This document shows, piece by piece, positions 17,164-25,673 of a stretch of 64,000 nt of DNA. Position 1 is the stretch's first letter; every line of letters begins with the position of its first letter. The notes under the pieces are model-generated. The model searched no databases, was not told where the DNA came from, and saw only the letters and a program-made list of their open reading frames with translations. The DNA lies in the NCBI RefSeq assembly GCF_900107535.1, contig NZ_FNRA01000001.1, positions 1 through 64,000 of the forward strand, written 5' to 3'. Made by a program: the position numbers and the translations under genes. The stretch is from Pedobacter hartonius (GTDB lineage Bacteria; Bacteroidota; Bacteroidia; Sphingobacteriales; Sphingobacteriaceae).

Positions 17164-17923
17164 AAAAGAACTGACGGTCGATCAGAAAATCAAGCGGAGA
17201 AACTTTCTTTCTTTCACCGTGTTCGGCGCTTTGGGTGCGTCGGCTTACGGTGGCTGGCGTTGGCTGTATACCTCGCCCGAAGAAACTGCCGGTATCACGG
17301 CAGGTGCTCACAAGCCGCTTCGCCGGGCATTGAATAAAACCGAAATTTTCTTCAGGAGATTGACTTTTAACGAAAGCAACCTGGTAAAAACCTATCCAAG
17401 ATCAATGGCCGCCAAAGTGATCCGGCATAACAGTGATATAGGATCGGAAGGGAAAATGCCGCCTGATAACTGGAAGCTCCAGGTCAAAAGAAACTCGGGT
17501 GAAGTGTTACAGATCACACTCGATGAAATTATGCAGTTACCAAAAACGGAAATCACTTACGACTTTAAATGCGTGGAGGGCTGGGACCAGATATCGCATT
17601 GGGCGGGGGTGCGATTCATAGACTTTATCAACCACTATAACCTGCAAGCCGAAGCTAAGTCTCAGTATGTGGGTATGGAAACACCTGATCAGCAATATTA
17701 TGTGGGCTTAGATATGCCGAGCGCATTACATCCCCAAACGTTGCTCGCTTATCAAATGAATGATGAACTATTAAACGGTAACCACGGGCAGCCGCTACGG
17801 CTCATCATCCCGGTTAAATACGGTATCAAAAATCTTAAACGGATCGGCACCATTACGTTCAGCAATACTCGTCCCAAGGATTACTGGGCTGAGCAGGGAT
17901 ATGATTATTATTCAGGGTTGTAA
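17150..17923 (+). CDS. Tat-exported molybdopterin oxidoreductase (sulfite-oxidase fold)
   Basis: 257 residues from the start at 17150, which places a twin-Arg signal (KIKRRNFLSF, Arg16-Arg17) at the N-terminus. The sulfite-oxidase/YedY fold is shown by FKCVEGWDQ with the Mo-ligand Cys141, HWAGVRFIDFI, YVGMETPDQQYYVGLD and the C-terminal HGQPLRLIIPVKYGIKNLKRI. It is exported folded with its cofactor and should exchange electrons with the overlapping cytochrome b. The substrate could be sulfite, methionine sulfoxide or another oxide; sequence alone does not decide. No molybdenum-cofactor genes lie in the window. Confidence 0.92.
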   Translation: MKKLKKELTVDQKIKRRNFLSFTVFGALGASAYGGWRWLYTSPEETAGITAGAHKPLRRALNKTEIFFRRLTFNESNLVKTYPRSMAAKVIRHNSDIGSEGKMPPDNWKLQVKRNSGEVLQITLDEIMQLPKTEITYDFKCVEGWDQISHWAGVRFIDFINHYNLQAEAKSQYVGMETPDQQYYVGLDMPSALHPQTLLAYQMNDELLNGNHGQPLRLIIPVKYGIKNLKRIGTITFSNTRPKDYWAEQGYDYYSGL

Positions 17924-18028
17924 AATGGTTTAACCAAGTCAGACAATCAACCTTATAGATGGTACACACAAATTTTTTAGCAAGTAAGGCTTAATTATTG
18001 ATTGGTAAATTATTTTAAATATTTCATC

Positions 18029-18580
18029 ATGCCTTATTCAATAAATGCCCGTAAAACACCCCTGTCTATCGCCCTGTTGCTTACGATCAGCTTATTTTTC
18101 CAATCCTGCTCCGAACCTGCAGATAAATTTTTTGGCGTTGCTGTTTTGAATACCAATACCATCAATGACTTCGGCACGTCAACACTGGCAAAACACATCA
18201 GTGATGAAACATTAGAGTTTCCCGATATACCGTCAAGCAAAAAGAAAGGCGACGAAGCGGTAACCAGTGTCAACAATAACGTCCTTTACATGGAGAAATC
18301 ACTCAAAGACATCGAGGCCTTATCAGCGAGTGATGACAGCAGAAAGGGCATTAAAGAAAAAGCGATAGCGCTTTACAAATTTGTAATTCCAGTATATAAA
18401 AATGAATATACTGCCTATGCAAGACTCTGTGACAATAAGGCACCGCAGGCACAGAAAGATGAGATACTAAACGCAGTCGAACAAAAATATAGCGCTGAAT
18501 TTGAGTCAAGATATGCAGAACTATTAGCAAAAGGAAAAATCTTTGCAGAACAAAACAACATTCCGGTAGACTGGAAATAA
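18029..18580 (+). CDS. Lipoprotein of unknown function
   Basis: 183 residues from the start chosen at 18029, which gives a lipoprotein signal (ALLLTISLFFQSC). The mature part is helical and charged, without a known motif (MEKSLKDIEALSAS, IALYKFVIPVYKNEYTAYARLCD). The first residues after the Cys (SEPADKFFGVAVLNTNTI) appear only in this protein type as far as I recall. It lies 105 nt after the molybdopterin gene on the same strand, so it may belong to the same transcript, but nothing in its sequence ties it to redox chemistry. Confidence 0.7.
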   Translation: MPYSINARKTPLSIALLLTISLFFQSCSEPADKFFGVAVLNTNTINDFGTSTLAKHISDETLEFPDIPSSKKKGDEAVTSVNNNVLYMEKSLKDIEALSASDDSRKGIKEKAIALYKFVIPVYKNEYTAYARLCDNKAPQAQKDEILNAVEQKYSAEFESRYAELLAKGKIFAEQNNIPVDWK

Positions 18581-18643
18581 ACCGCGGAAACCGTCTGACC
18601 TGGCTCGGCTCTGTGCGCTCCAGCCGATTCTAAGGTAACCCTG

Positions 18644-20203
18644 TCAATGATCTGAAACAGTTACAGTTCCAGCCGGTCTGTCAGCGCGCTTTTTCCTTAT
18701 CGTGATCAATACTAATGGAATACAACAAGCATTCAGTACGGCTATTAACAAGAATGCATTCATATAACTCATCAGTGTAGTTTGTCTGACGATGGTGGAT
18801 TCAAGTACGATCAATGCTTTTTTGGTTGCTTCAAGATAAGTTGATCCATGGTCCATGAAGTTCCGGGTATACAATTGCATGCGTTGCGCAGTAAGAGCAT
18901 CCGAAGAGGTTACATGCGTAATCAGCGCATTGCGGTTGTAGGCCGCCCGGTGGGCGATATAGGTATTGATCAGTGCAATTCCGAATGAACCGCCCATCTG
19001 ACGCATCATGTTGTTAAGTGCGGCACCTTGTGGGATATCGGCAGGTTTAAGGTCAGACACGGCAAGCGCTGTAAGTGGTACAACCAGCAAAGACGCCCCT
19101 GGTCCTCTAAGTAACAATGGGATCATGAAAAAATCGCTGCCCGTTTCTAAATTTGCCTTTGAAATCAGCAAGCCGAACAATGCCGATAGCAGGAATCCGC
19201 CGAAAGCCAGGTATTGCGGCTTGACACCGCTTTGCATCATCTTACCGAGAAATGGTGAGATCGATGCGGCGATAAGTGTGCCAGGTAATAACATCATCCC
19301 GGTTTGAAATGCTGAATACCCGATAAGACGTTGTGAAAATAAGGGAAACACAAAAAGGTTACTAAATAGCCCAAAGCCTAAAATGAAGGTCAAAATAGCC
19401 GAGATCGCCAGGGTACGGCTTTTGAGCACGCGCAAGTTAATGATCGGGTTGCTGATCCGCAGTTCCCACCAGACCAGTAAGGTGATACACACCACTGCGA
19501 TAAGGCTTAAAACGATGATGTAATTGGCGCCGAACCAGTCATCGGTCTGCCCTCTCTCCAGCACGATCTGCAAAGATCCTATTCCAGCTGTAAGTAAAGC
19601 TATCCCGAGCCAGTCTATCCGGCGGCCGTCATTCGCCGGTTTTGAAGGCTTAAGGTAGAGGTAAGAAAGGAATGCCGCAGTTAAACCTATGGGGATATTC
19701 ACATAAAAAATATCCTGCCACGACAGGTTGTCAACGATGTAGCCGCCCATCACCGGGCCGATAGAAGGGCCGATAATGATGCCGAGGCTAAAGATACCGC
19801 TGGCGAGCGCGCGCTGATTTGGCGGAAAGGTATCGTACAGGATCGATTGAGAAGTAGATAATAAGGCTCCTCCGCCAACGCCCTGCAGAAACCTGAAGAA
19901 CACGAGCATCCAAAGGTTGGTTGACAGCCCGCAAAATAGCGAGGCTAGCGTAAAGAGCAGGATCGAGCCTATATAGTAAGACTTCCTGCCAATTTTTTCT
20001 GCCAGGAAGCTTGTCATTGGTATCACGATCACGTTGGCGATAGCATATGAGGTGATCACCCAGGCGGTATCTTCAAGGGAAGCGCCAAGATTGCCACTCA
20101 TGGTATTGATGGACACATTTACAATGGTTGTGTCGATAAGTTCGATGATTGCCGCAACAATAATAGTAGCCACGATCACCCATTTTTTAAAACCGGTTTC
20201 CAT
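18644..20203 (-). CDS. DHA2-family MFS drug transporter (EmrB/QacA type)
   Basis: 519 residues with 14 predicted membrane spans. Family signatures are WVITSYAIANVIVIPMTSFLAEKIGRK (motif A region), RFLQGVGGGALLSTSQSIL, GPSIGPVMGGYIVDNLSWQDIFYVNIPIG (motif C region) and the start IELIDTTIVNVSINTMSGNLG. The family exports drugs or other lipophilic compounds with the proton gradient. It begins 39 nt after the siderophore-interacting protein gene on the same strand. No HlyD-type adaptor is present, so it may work as a plain inner-membrane exporter, perhaps of a siderophore-like compound. Confidence 0.93.
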   Translation of the reverse strand: METGFKKWVIVATIIVAAIIELIDTTIVNVSINTMSGNLGASLEDTAWVITSYAIANVIVIPMTSFLAEKIGRKSYYIGSILLFTLASLFCGLSTNLWMLVFFRFLQGVGGGALLSTSQSILYDTFPPNQRALASGIFSLGIIIGPSIGPVMGGYIVDNLSWQDIFYVNIPIGLTAAFLSYLYLKPSKPANDGRRIDWLGIALLTAGIGSLQIVLERGQTDDWFGANYIIVLSLIAVVCITLLVWWELRISNPIINLRVLKSRTLAISAILTFILGFGLFSNLFVFPLFSQRLIGYSAFQTGMMLLPGTLIAASISPFLGKMMQSGVKPQYLAFGGFLLSALFGLLISKANLETGSDFFMIPLLLRGPGASLLVVPLTALAVSDLKPADIPQGAALNNMMRQMGGSFGIALINTYIAHRAAYNRNALITHVTSSDALTAQRMQLYTRNFMDHGSTYLEATKKALIVLESTIVRQTTLMSYMNAFLLIAVLNACCIPLVLITIRKKRADRPAGTVTVSDH

Positions 20204-20242
20204 AATAGATATAAATTTTTGAATAAGGGGATTGTGTGCTGA

Positions 20243-20935
20243 TCAAGACCAAAAGCCCTTTGCTTTGATACCAAAATAGCCGAGGTTCTTAAGGGCTTTT
20301 CTGAGTCGAACCACCAATCCCTCATTCCCGGTGAGGTAAAAGGAGGTGTGATCATTACAAAAACCCTGAACTGAAAGCCATTCTATTAGTTCGGACTCAG
20401 ATGCGCAGGGAACCGGTGGCCGGTTGAAATAAGAAGATAATAAATCTCCGGTTTGGCCATTGTCAGTCAGTACGGCGCTGTCGAAACGGGTCGCAGGTAA
20501 GGTCAGATGCTGTAAAGCGAACAGATGTCCCAGGCTGGAATTATCACCAATGCCGACCACCAGGTTGGTCAGATGCGGCGATTGGTGTGTACTATCAGTT
20601 TTAAGATAATCGATACAGTCACCTTTTTGCAGTGATCTCGCCCACCTGCTGCCCGGACCGTCATGCCCGGCGTCAATCAGCAGCGAGCATGTAGATATTT
20701 CTGCGTCCCAGCCAAATGGTGTATAATCTCTGAATATCAAGCTACCGACGTTAAATTTGATATAAAGCACTTCGTTCCAATAACGCATATCTGATTCCGG
20801 CAGGTGAAGATCTACCTCAATCATAGGTGAACGCGGCCACTTTCTTACATCAAGCACTGTTCCGTGTTTTAGCAAATGATGGTCTACGATATCAGTAAGG
20901 CCTTTTTTTATTTTGTGTAGAATAGACGATTCCAT
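20243..20935 (-). CDS. Siderophore-interacting protein (FAD-dependent ferric reductase type)
   Basis: 230 residues, cytoplasmic. The FAD-binding barrel shows YTPFGWD in place of the usual RxYTxR, with a following GPGSRWARSLQKGD that matches the SIP family GPxSxWA signature. The C-terminal NAD(P)H-type domain carries VVGIGDNSSLGHLFAL and ends YFGIKAKGFWS, like the family ending. Relatives reduce iron bound to imported siderophores. The changed FAD motif is unusual. It lies between an AraC gene (76 nt upstream) and the MFS exporter (39 nt downstream), all on the minus strand. Confidence 0.85.
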   Translation of the reverse strand: MESSILHKIKKGLTDIVDHHLLKHGTVLDVRKWPRSPMIEVDLHLPESDMRYWNEVLYIKFNVGSLIFRDYTPFGWDAEISTCSLLIDAGHDGPGSRWARSLQKGDCIDYLKTDSTHQSPHLTNLVVGIGDNSSLGHLFALQHLTLPATRFDSAVLTDNGQTGDLLSSYFNRPPVPCASESELIEWLSVQGFCNDHTSFYLTGNEGLVVRLRKALKNLGYFGIKAKGFWS

Positions 20936-21010
20936 GTGTTCAATTTTAATAGCACAAAGGAACAGTGTATGATGATCAGAAGAAATAGATGTATTTATGG
21001 AATAGTAGGA

Positions 21011-21865
21011 TTATTTTAGGTATTGCTCCCTAAATTGATTAGCAGTGCTACCAGTCGTTTTACGAAATAGTCTGGAAAAATAAGAATGGTCGGCATACCC
21101 CAGATCATGAGCTATCTCCTTCACAGTCAGATTACTGTAATACAAAAGACGCTTCGCCTCCATTATAACTTCCTGATGGATCCAGTAACTTGCCGGAAAA
21201 CCAGTGGTTTTCTTTACGGCTTCGCTTAGATAAGTTTCTGAAATATTTAATTTGGTGGCATATTCCGCAGGGCCTTTCACTGTCCTAAAATCCTCGGCCA
21301 GTAATTTCCTGAAATGGGCGCTTATCTGAGCAGGACGGTAAATCTTATCATGAAGCCCTTCACCGCTGTTATAGCATCCTGCCGCCATAGCCAGAAATGA
21401 CCTGACAAGACTATGTAGTTCCATTATGCTGAAATTGTTGGTCCGCTCTTCCCGGTATTTAAGAAAAAGTAAATGCAACAGCTGGTTGCAACGATCCAGG
21501 TGAGATTCTTTCAGCTTGAACGGCCGTTGCAAAAAGAGATGTCCTTCAAATACGCTGCGACATTCTGGCGGCAGCAGTGAGGTCTCGACGGCAATAAACC
21601 AACCTGAGGCGCCGGATGTTCTTATACGCTGGTGTACCTGACTTGGTAAGATATAATAAAGACTACCTTCTGGTATCTCCACCTCTTTGAAATCTATGTT
21701 GATCATACCGCTGCCCTTTTCCAGCACAAAAAAAATGTAATGGTCATCCCTATGGACACCATTTACTTTTTCATCATCTTCGTTGTAGGAGCCCTTACTA
21801 AAGTTCTTAAGCTGAAAGCCAAGATCGGTACGATCTTTCAAGATATGGACAGGGATTCGAGTCAT
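21011..21865 (-). CDS. AraC-family regulator of the SIP/MFS unit
   Basis: About 284 residues from the start at 21865 (MTRIPVHILKD); a start at 21919 is also open. The N-terminal cupin-like sensor (GSGMINIDFKEVEIPEGSLYYILPSQVHQR) is followed by a linker and a C-terminal AraC DNA-binding region with EYATKLNISETYLSEAVKKTTG and VKEIAHDLGYADHSYFSRLFRKTTG. It is placed directly upstream of the siderophore-interacting protein and MFS genes in the same direction, so it probably regulates them, perhaps with itself. Confidence 0.9.
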   Translation of the reverse strand: MTRIPVHILKDRTDLGFQLKNFSKGSYNEDDEKVNGVHRDDHYIFFVLEKGSGMINIDFKEVEIPEGSLYYILPSQVHQRIRTSGASGWFIAVETSLLPPECRSVFEGHLFLQRPFKLKESHLDRCNQLLHLLFLKYREERTNNFSIMELHSLVRSFLAMAAGCYNSGEGLHDKIYRPAQISAHFRKLLAEDFRTVKGPAEYATKLNISETYLSEAVKKTTGFPASYWIHQEVIMEAKRLLYYSNLTVKEIAHDLGYADHSYFSRLFRKTTGSTANQFREQYLK

Positions 21866-21919
21866 TTGGCATTTCGTATTTTCCTTGTTAGCTATTCTGG
21901 ATATACCATTGATCTTCAA

Positions 21920-22512
21920 TAATAATCCTACTTAGCGTTGTGACAAATATCGGTTTTAATGTCCGTAATCCCAACGAACTAAATTCGGTAATGGTAGGAC
22001 GATTTTCGGCAAACATTGATTTTGGAACTGTGGTCAGTTATCGAACTTTCTGATCTTACTCACATGTTCTGGTGTTAACAATAATCGTGATCAGTATGAT
22101 GCAGGTTTTTCTTAAAGTTGTTGTCATCTTTGAATTTTAAGGATTACAAACACTGCATGCTGTCAGTCCCTGATTGACCGCTTCTTTTTTGGTGGATTTT
22201 ATTTTGCTTTGTCTCAGGTATCTGCAATCAGACCTATGATACTTATGACCTGTTCTAGTGATGTATACGACAACATCCTTTTTTACTGTACTTTCTATTG
22301 AAACCAATTAGGGAGTGAGGCTGCTGAAGCAAATGAGCAAAATGCAAACAGTAAGATAACTAGTAATTTCCAATGATATGTACCCTCCTACACCCCTGGA
22401 ACTAAAACATAAGTTTAAGATTATTTAACAAAAGCATAACCCAGGGAAATAAACCTATTGCCATGTGACTTGTTGGTAGAACGGAAAACTGTTAAGCAGA
22501 CCTGCCAATACC
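21920..22512. other. 593-nt intergenic region
   Basis: No gene is recognisable. The last 75 nt before the lipid kinase (about 22363-22438) are repeated, with changes, at 41530-41604, where they form the first part of a collapsed duplication. That stretch probably includes the lipid kinase promoter and leader. Confidence 0.6.
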
Positions 22513-23400
22513 ATGAAGATTAAACACATTTGCTTTATCATCAACCCGGCCTCCGGTAAACAGGAAGCCATCTTGTTGTTTATCAACCAGGCACTGGATG
22601 GCATGGGCATCGAATGGGACGTATACCTGACCAAAAAGGACAAAAGTATTGCTGAAATTGCCCGTGAATTAATTGGTAAAACGGACCTGGTTGCTGTATA
22701 TGGTGGGGATGGCTGCGTAACTGAAGTTGCAGCTGCGCTGCACGGCAGTGAAACGCCACTGGCCATTATCCCTGGGGGAACTGCCAATGTAATGGCCAGA
22801 GAGCTGGGAATTCCGCTGGATACCCAAGCCGCATTAGCAGTCCTCACCGGTAAGGATTATGAAATGCGGTCTATTGATATGGGACTGTTCAATGATCAAC
22901 CTTTTTTGCTCAGGGTGAATATCGGCATTATGGCGGATATGGTGCTGCAGGCTGACAGGGATCTTAAAAACAGTGTAGGACAGCTCGCTTACGGAATCAC
23001 CGCCCTTAAAACTCTGGCCCTGGCTGAACCTGCCAGCTACCGCCTGGAGATTGATGGAAAAGCCTTTCAGGAAAGCGGGGTGTCACTGACGGTCACCAAC
23101 TCGGGCCATATTGGCATTGGTGATTTTGCCCTGCAACCTGGTATCAGTATTACAGATGGTCTGCTGGACGTGATCCTGATGAAAGATGCCAGCCTGCTGT
23201 CTGTGCTTAAAGTTGCAAGCAGCACTTTATTACAAAACAAGACAGAGGCACTCGTACACTGGCAATGCAAACGGATTGTGATCAATATGGATCAAACGCA
23301 CAGCCTGATATGTGATGACCGTAAGGAAACAGCGAGACAAATTACCATTTCCGTAGTGCCGGCATCCATTAGGATCATGGTACCGAAGCTAAGCCTTTAA
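22513..23400 (+). CDS. Diacylglycerol/lipid kinase family protein
   Basis: 295 residues, cytoplasmic, membrane-associated by function. The family fold is shown by FIINPASGKQEA at the N-terminus, the nucleotide loop AVYGGDGCVTEVAAALHGSE (GGDGC instead of the common GGDGT), PLAIIPGGTANVMARELGIP and the C-terminal SITDGLLDVILMKD. It should phosphorylate diacylglycerol or a related lipid such as a long-chain base, using ATP. The phosphatase gene starts 2 nt after its stop, so a kinase/phosphatase pair acting on lipid or signalling phosphate groups is likely. Confidence 0.92.
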   Translation: MKIKHICFIINPASGKQEAILLFINQALDGMGIEWDVYLTKKDKSIAEIARELIGKTDLVAVYGGDGCVTEVAAALHGSETPLAIIPGGTANVMARELGIPLDTQAALAVLTGKDYEMRSIDMGLFNDQPFLLRVNIGIMADMVLQADRDLKNSVGQLAYGITALKTLALAEPASYRLEIDGKAFQESGVSLTVTNSGHIGIGDFALQPGISITDGLLDVILMKDASLLSVLKVASSTLLQNKTEALVHWQCKRIVINMDQTHSLICDDRKETARQITISVVPASIRIMVPKLSL

Positions 23401-23402
23401 CT

Positions 23403-23948
23403 ATGTTTGCTAAAATCAGAAGTTTATTTTCGCTCATTGTTATATTTACCCATAGGGTCTACGATAACTTTTACCGGGTGGTTATGGGTATGCCCACCTT
23501 AAAGAGATGTCAGATCACTGCCAGTCTTTTTCTTGGCAGCCAGTATAACCTGGTCGGCCTGCGTAAAATGAAAGCCCTGGGCATTACCGCTATCATCAAC
23601 ATGCGCGAACATTCTGTGTACAGCCAGGCCCAGTACGAAGGGTTCAGCTACCTGCATTTGCCTACCGTAGACAATACGCCCCCGGATATAAAAGTGTTGG
23701 TTAAGGGTGCTGATTTTGCAGATCTGGAAATCAAAAAAGGCGGTAAAGTATACATCCATTGTCGCCAGGGTCTTGGACGCGGGCCCACTATGACCATCGC
23801 TTACCTGCTCAAGACCGGCCTAACCTTTGATGACGCGTTTATGCTGATCAAAAAAGTTCGGACATTCATTAATCCGCGTCCTTCTCAAATCCAAAGACTA
23901 AAAGATCTGGAAAAATTCTACCGGGAACAAGAAAAGATCAAGGATTGA
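23403..23948 (+). CDS. Dual-specificity-type phosphatase
   Basis: 181 residues. The catalytic loop HCRQGLGRGPT (Cys120, Arg126) fits HCX5R with a following Thr, and an earlier Asp lies in LPTVDNTPPD (about residue 90). The N-terminus is hydrophobic (IRSLFSLIVIFTH), so it may sit at the membrane. Relatives dephosphorylate proteins, inositides or phosphatidylglycerophosphate. It is translated almost continuously after the lipid kinase, which favours a lipid-phosphate substrate. A hairpin closes the unit at 23953. Residues 48-103 recur as a decayed copy at 41605-41773. Confidence 0.9.
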   Translation: MFAKIRSLFSLIVIFTHRVYDNFYRVVMGMPTLKRCQITASLFLGSQYNLVGLRKMKALGITAIINMREHSVYSQAQYEGFSYLHLPTVDNTPPDIKVLVKGADFADLEIKKGGKVYIHCRQGLGRGPTMTIAYLLKTGLTFDDAFMLIKKVRTFINPRPSQIQRLKDLEKFYREQEKIKD

Positions 23949-23952
23949 TTTG

Positions 23953-23975
23953 CTGGATAGGTTCAGCCTATCCAG
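23953..23975 (+). terminator. Hairpin after the kinase/phosphatase pair
   Basis: CTGGATAGG (23953-23961) pairs perfectly with CCTATCCAG (23967-23975). It lies 5 nt after the phosphatase stop. The T-run is weak (AATAATGACC follows), so termination strength is uncertain. Confidence 0.55.
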
Positions 23976-24196
23976 AATAATGACCTTGTTTATCCTCTCA
24001 AATAAGCAGGGCTGATCTATTAAGATCTGCGAATATCATGGTTTACATGCTGTACTCAGTTTTCAAAATCACAACAGTTACTAATTCGTGTAAATATTTG
24101 CAGAAAAATGCTCTGCTATACAATTTCATAATTTCTTTGTGAAAAGAATAATTACTTATTAAGAATAAATTTATTTTTTTAATGTATAATACAATC

Positions 24197-24204
24197 TATA
24201 TTTG
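24197..24204 (+). promoter_or_regulatory. -7 element of a Bacteroidota promoter
   Basis: TATATTTG matches TAnnTTTG and lies 25 nt before the ATG of the Rpn-type gene at 24229. The upstream DNA is very AT-rich, and no sharp -33 TTG is visible. Confidence 0.5.
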
Positions 24205-24228
24205 CGTTCAGGTTTAAATTATATACTA

Positions 24229-25059
24229 ATGGAAATACAAAGATATGTCAACCCCCTTTTGGATTATGGATTTAAGAAGTTGTTTGGACAAGAATCAAAC
24301 AAACGATTTTTGATTGCTTTTCTAAATGAACTTTTGCCAGGCAACAAACAGATTGCAGACCTACAATATAGTAATCCCGAAAATCAGGGAGAATCCCAGG
24401 ATAAACGCATCGTCATATTCGATGTTTTGTGTCATGGTAAAGACGGTGAGGTTTTTCTCGTAGAAATCCAGCAGGTAAAACAAGATTACTTTAAAGACCG
24501 GGCTGTATATTACGCAGCCCGTCAAATCAGCAGCCAGTCAGAGAAAGGCAGGAAGTGGGAATATGGTTACAAAGCAGTACACGTTATTGCCATCCTTGGA
24601 AAATTCACTTTGGAAGGTAAGGACACAAATAAATACTTTCACGACATAGCTCTTAGAGACAGTATGAGCAGCAAAGAATTTTACGATAAAATTCGTTTTG
24701 TTTTTATAGAATTACTTAACTTTACTAAAAGTGAAAATGAACTGATCACAGGACTGGATAAATGGCTGTTTGCATTAAAACACATGAGCCAGCTCACTGA
24801 AATTCCCGGGACATTTAATGAGGAAATATTTAAAGATTTTTTTAAAACTGCAGAAATTCTAACAGACATGGAAAGAACACAAGAAGAAATCCAACAGAAG
24901 ATCGAGTGGGATCATTATGCTATCCTTCAAACTGCAAAGAGAGAAGGCAAACAGGAAGGCAAACTAGAAGTCGCCAGTAATTTGAAAAATCTAGGGTTTT
25001 CTATAGATAGAATCAAAGCTGCAACCAATTTGTCTGATCAGCAAATAAAACAGCTGTAA
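24229..25059 (+). CDS. Rpn-family PD-(D/E)XK nuclease/transposase
   Basis: 276 residues from ATG 24229; an upstream TTG is not credible because it overlaps the -7 element. The family start RYVNPLLDYGFKKLFGQESN is followed by FLNELLPG, then IVIFDVLCHGKDGEVFLVEIQQVKQ, which holds the PD-(D/E)XK core (Asp in FDV, Glu-x-Gln in VEIQQ), and FKDRAVYYAARQI. The C-terminus is a charged helix (REGKQEGKLEVASNL) and a short helical module. Rpn-type proteins promote recombination and behave like selfish or defence-linked genes. It is freestanding. Confidence 0.9.
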   Translation: MEIQRYVNPLLDYGFKKLFGQESNKRFLIAFLNELLPGNKQIADLQYSNPENQGESQDKRIVIFDVLCHGKDGEVFLVEIQQVKQDYFKDRAVYYAARQISSQSEKGRKWEYGYKAVHVIAILGKFTLEGKDTNKYFHDIALRDSMSSKEFYDKIRFVFIELLNFTKSENELITGLDKWLFALKHMSQLTEIPGTFNEEIFKDFFKTAEILTDMERTQEEIQQKIEWDHYAILQTAKREGKQEGKLEVASNLKNLGFSIDRIKAATNLSDQQIKQL

Positions 25060-25214
25060 CAAAGCTGGTAGAAGTACGCTCAACAGTTGCAGGTTTTGTA
25101 GATGCGCTTGATCTTGGCCTGATCTATGAAAATGTGTCCGAACTTAAAGAGGCTATTACGGCCATGCACTCATTGATACCGGCCCAGAAATTAGTTGCTA
25201 AGAAATCTATTTGA
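25059..25214 (+). pseudogene. Coding-like remnant after the Rpn gene
   Basis: The frame reads KLVEVRSTVAGFVDALDLGL followed by IYENVSELKEAITAMHSLIP and stops at 25212, overlapping the 3' end of the HxlR gene by 8 nt. It has no start codon. The residue pattern is that of a real helical C-terminus, but I cannot name the family. Confidence 0.35.
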
Positions 25215-25554
25215 CAGCGCTTTTTAAGGTTTCTATGTTATCTTCTCCCCATTGTCCCATCAAATTAATTACCGGCATGAGAGATTGTCCCAAATCCGTC
25301 AACAGATATTCGACATGTGGTACGGCTTCGTTGTAAACCTCCTTCTTTATTAAATTGTGCATCAACAGTTCGCCAAGCTGGGCGTCAAGAACACGACGTG
25401 TGGCTTGAGGAATACTGCGCGATATTTCCCCCGGGCGTGTAATTCCGTCGGATATGCGTATAAGCAGCGCTATTTTCCACCTGCCGTGCAGTATCTTTCG
25501 TATATATTCATGCCCACAATCAAGTATCGGAATCTTACGTACATATGTTGCCAT
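25207..25554 (-). CDS. HxlR-family winged-helix regulator
   Basis: 115 residues with the HxlR arrangement: Cys in ILDCGHEYIRKILHGRWK, TRPGEISRSIPQATRRVLDAQLGELL as the recognition region and PHVEYLLTDLGQSLMPVINLMGQWG as the wing and C-terminal helix. It is divergent from the MDR-type oxidoreductase at 25674 with about 120 nt between them, the usual layout for a repressor of that gene. About 75 nt of this intergenic DNA are copied at 41784-41861. Confidence 0.92.
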   Translation of the reverse strand: MATYVRKIPILDCGHEYIRKILHGRWKIALLIRISDGITRPGEISRSIPQATRRVLDAQLGELLMHNLIKKEVYNEAVPHVEYLLTDLGQSLMPVINLMGQWGEDNIETLKSAVK

Positions 25555-25673
25555 ATGTCAAAAATAAGCAATATTCGTATTATTTGAGGTATAGATAAAT
25601 TTATCGGGGATTGTGCTGACCATTATGGTTCACCAACTTTGGTAAAAATAGTATGGAATATAAAGGAAAAAAA

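Noticed and set aside
15582..17923. One operon of the DUF1223, cytochrome b and molybdopterin genes
   Set aside because: A strong intrinsic terminator (16395-16427) separates the DUF1223 gene from the other two.
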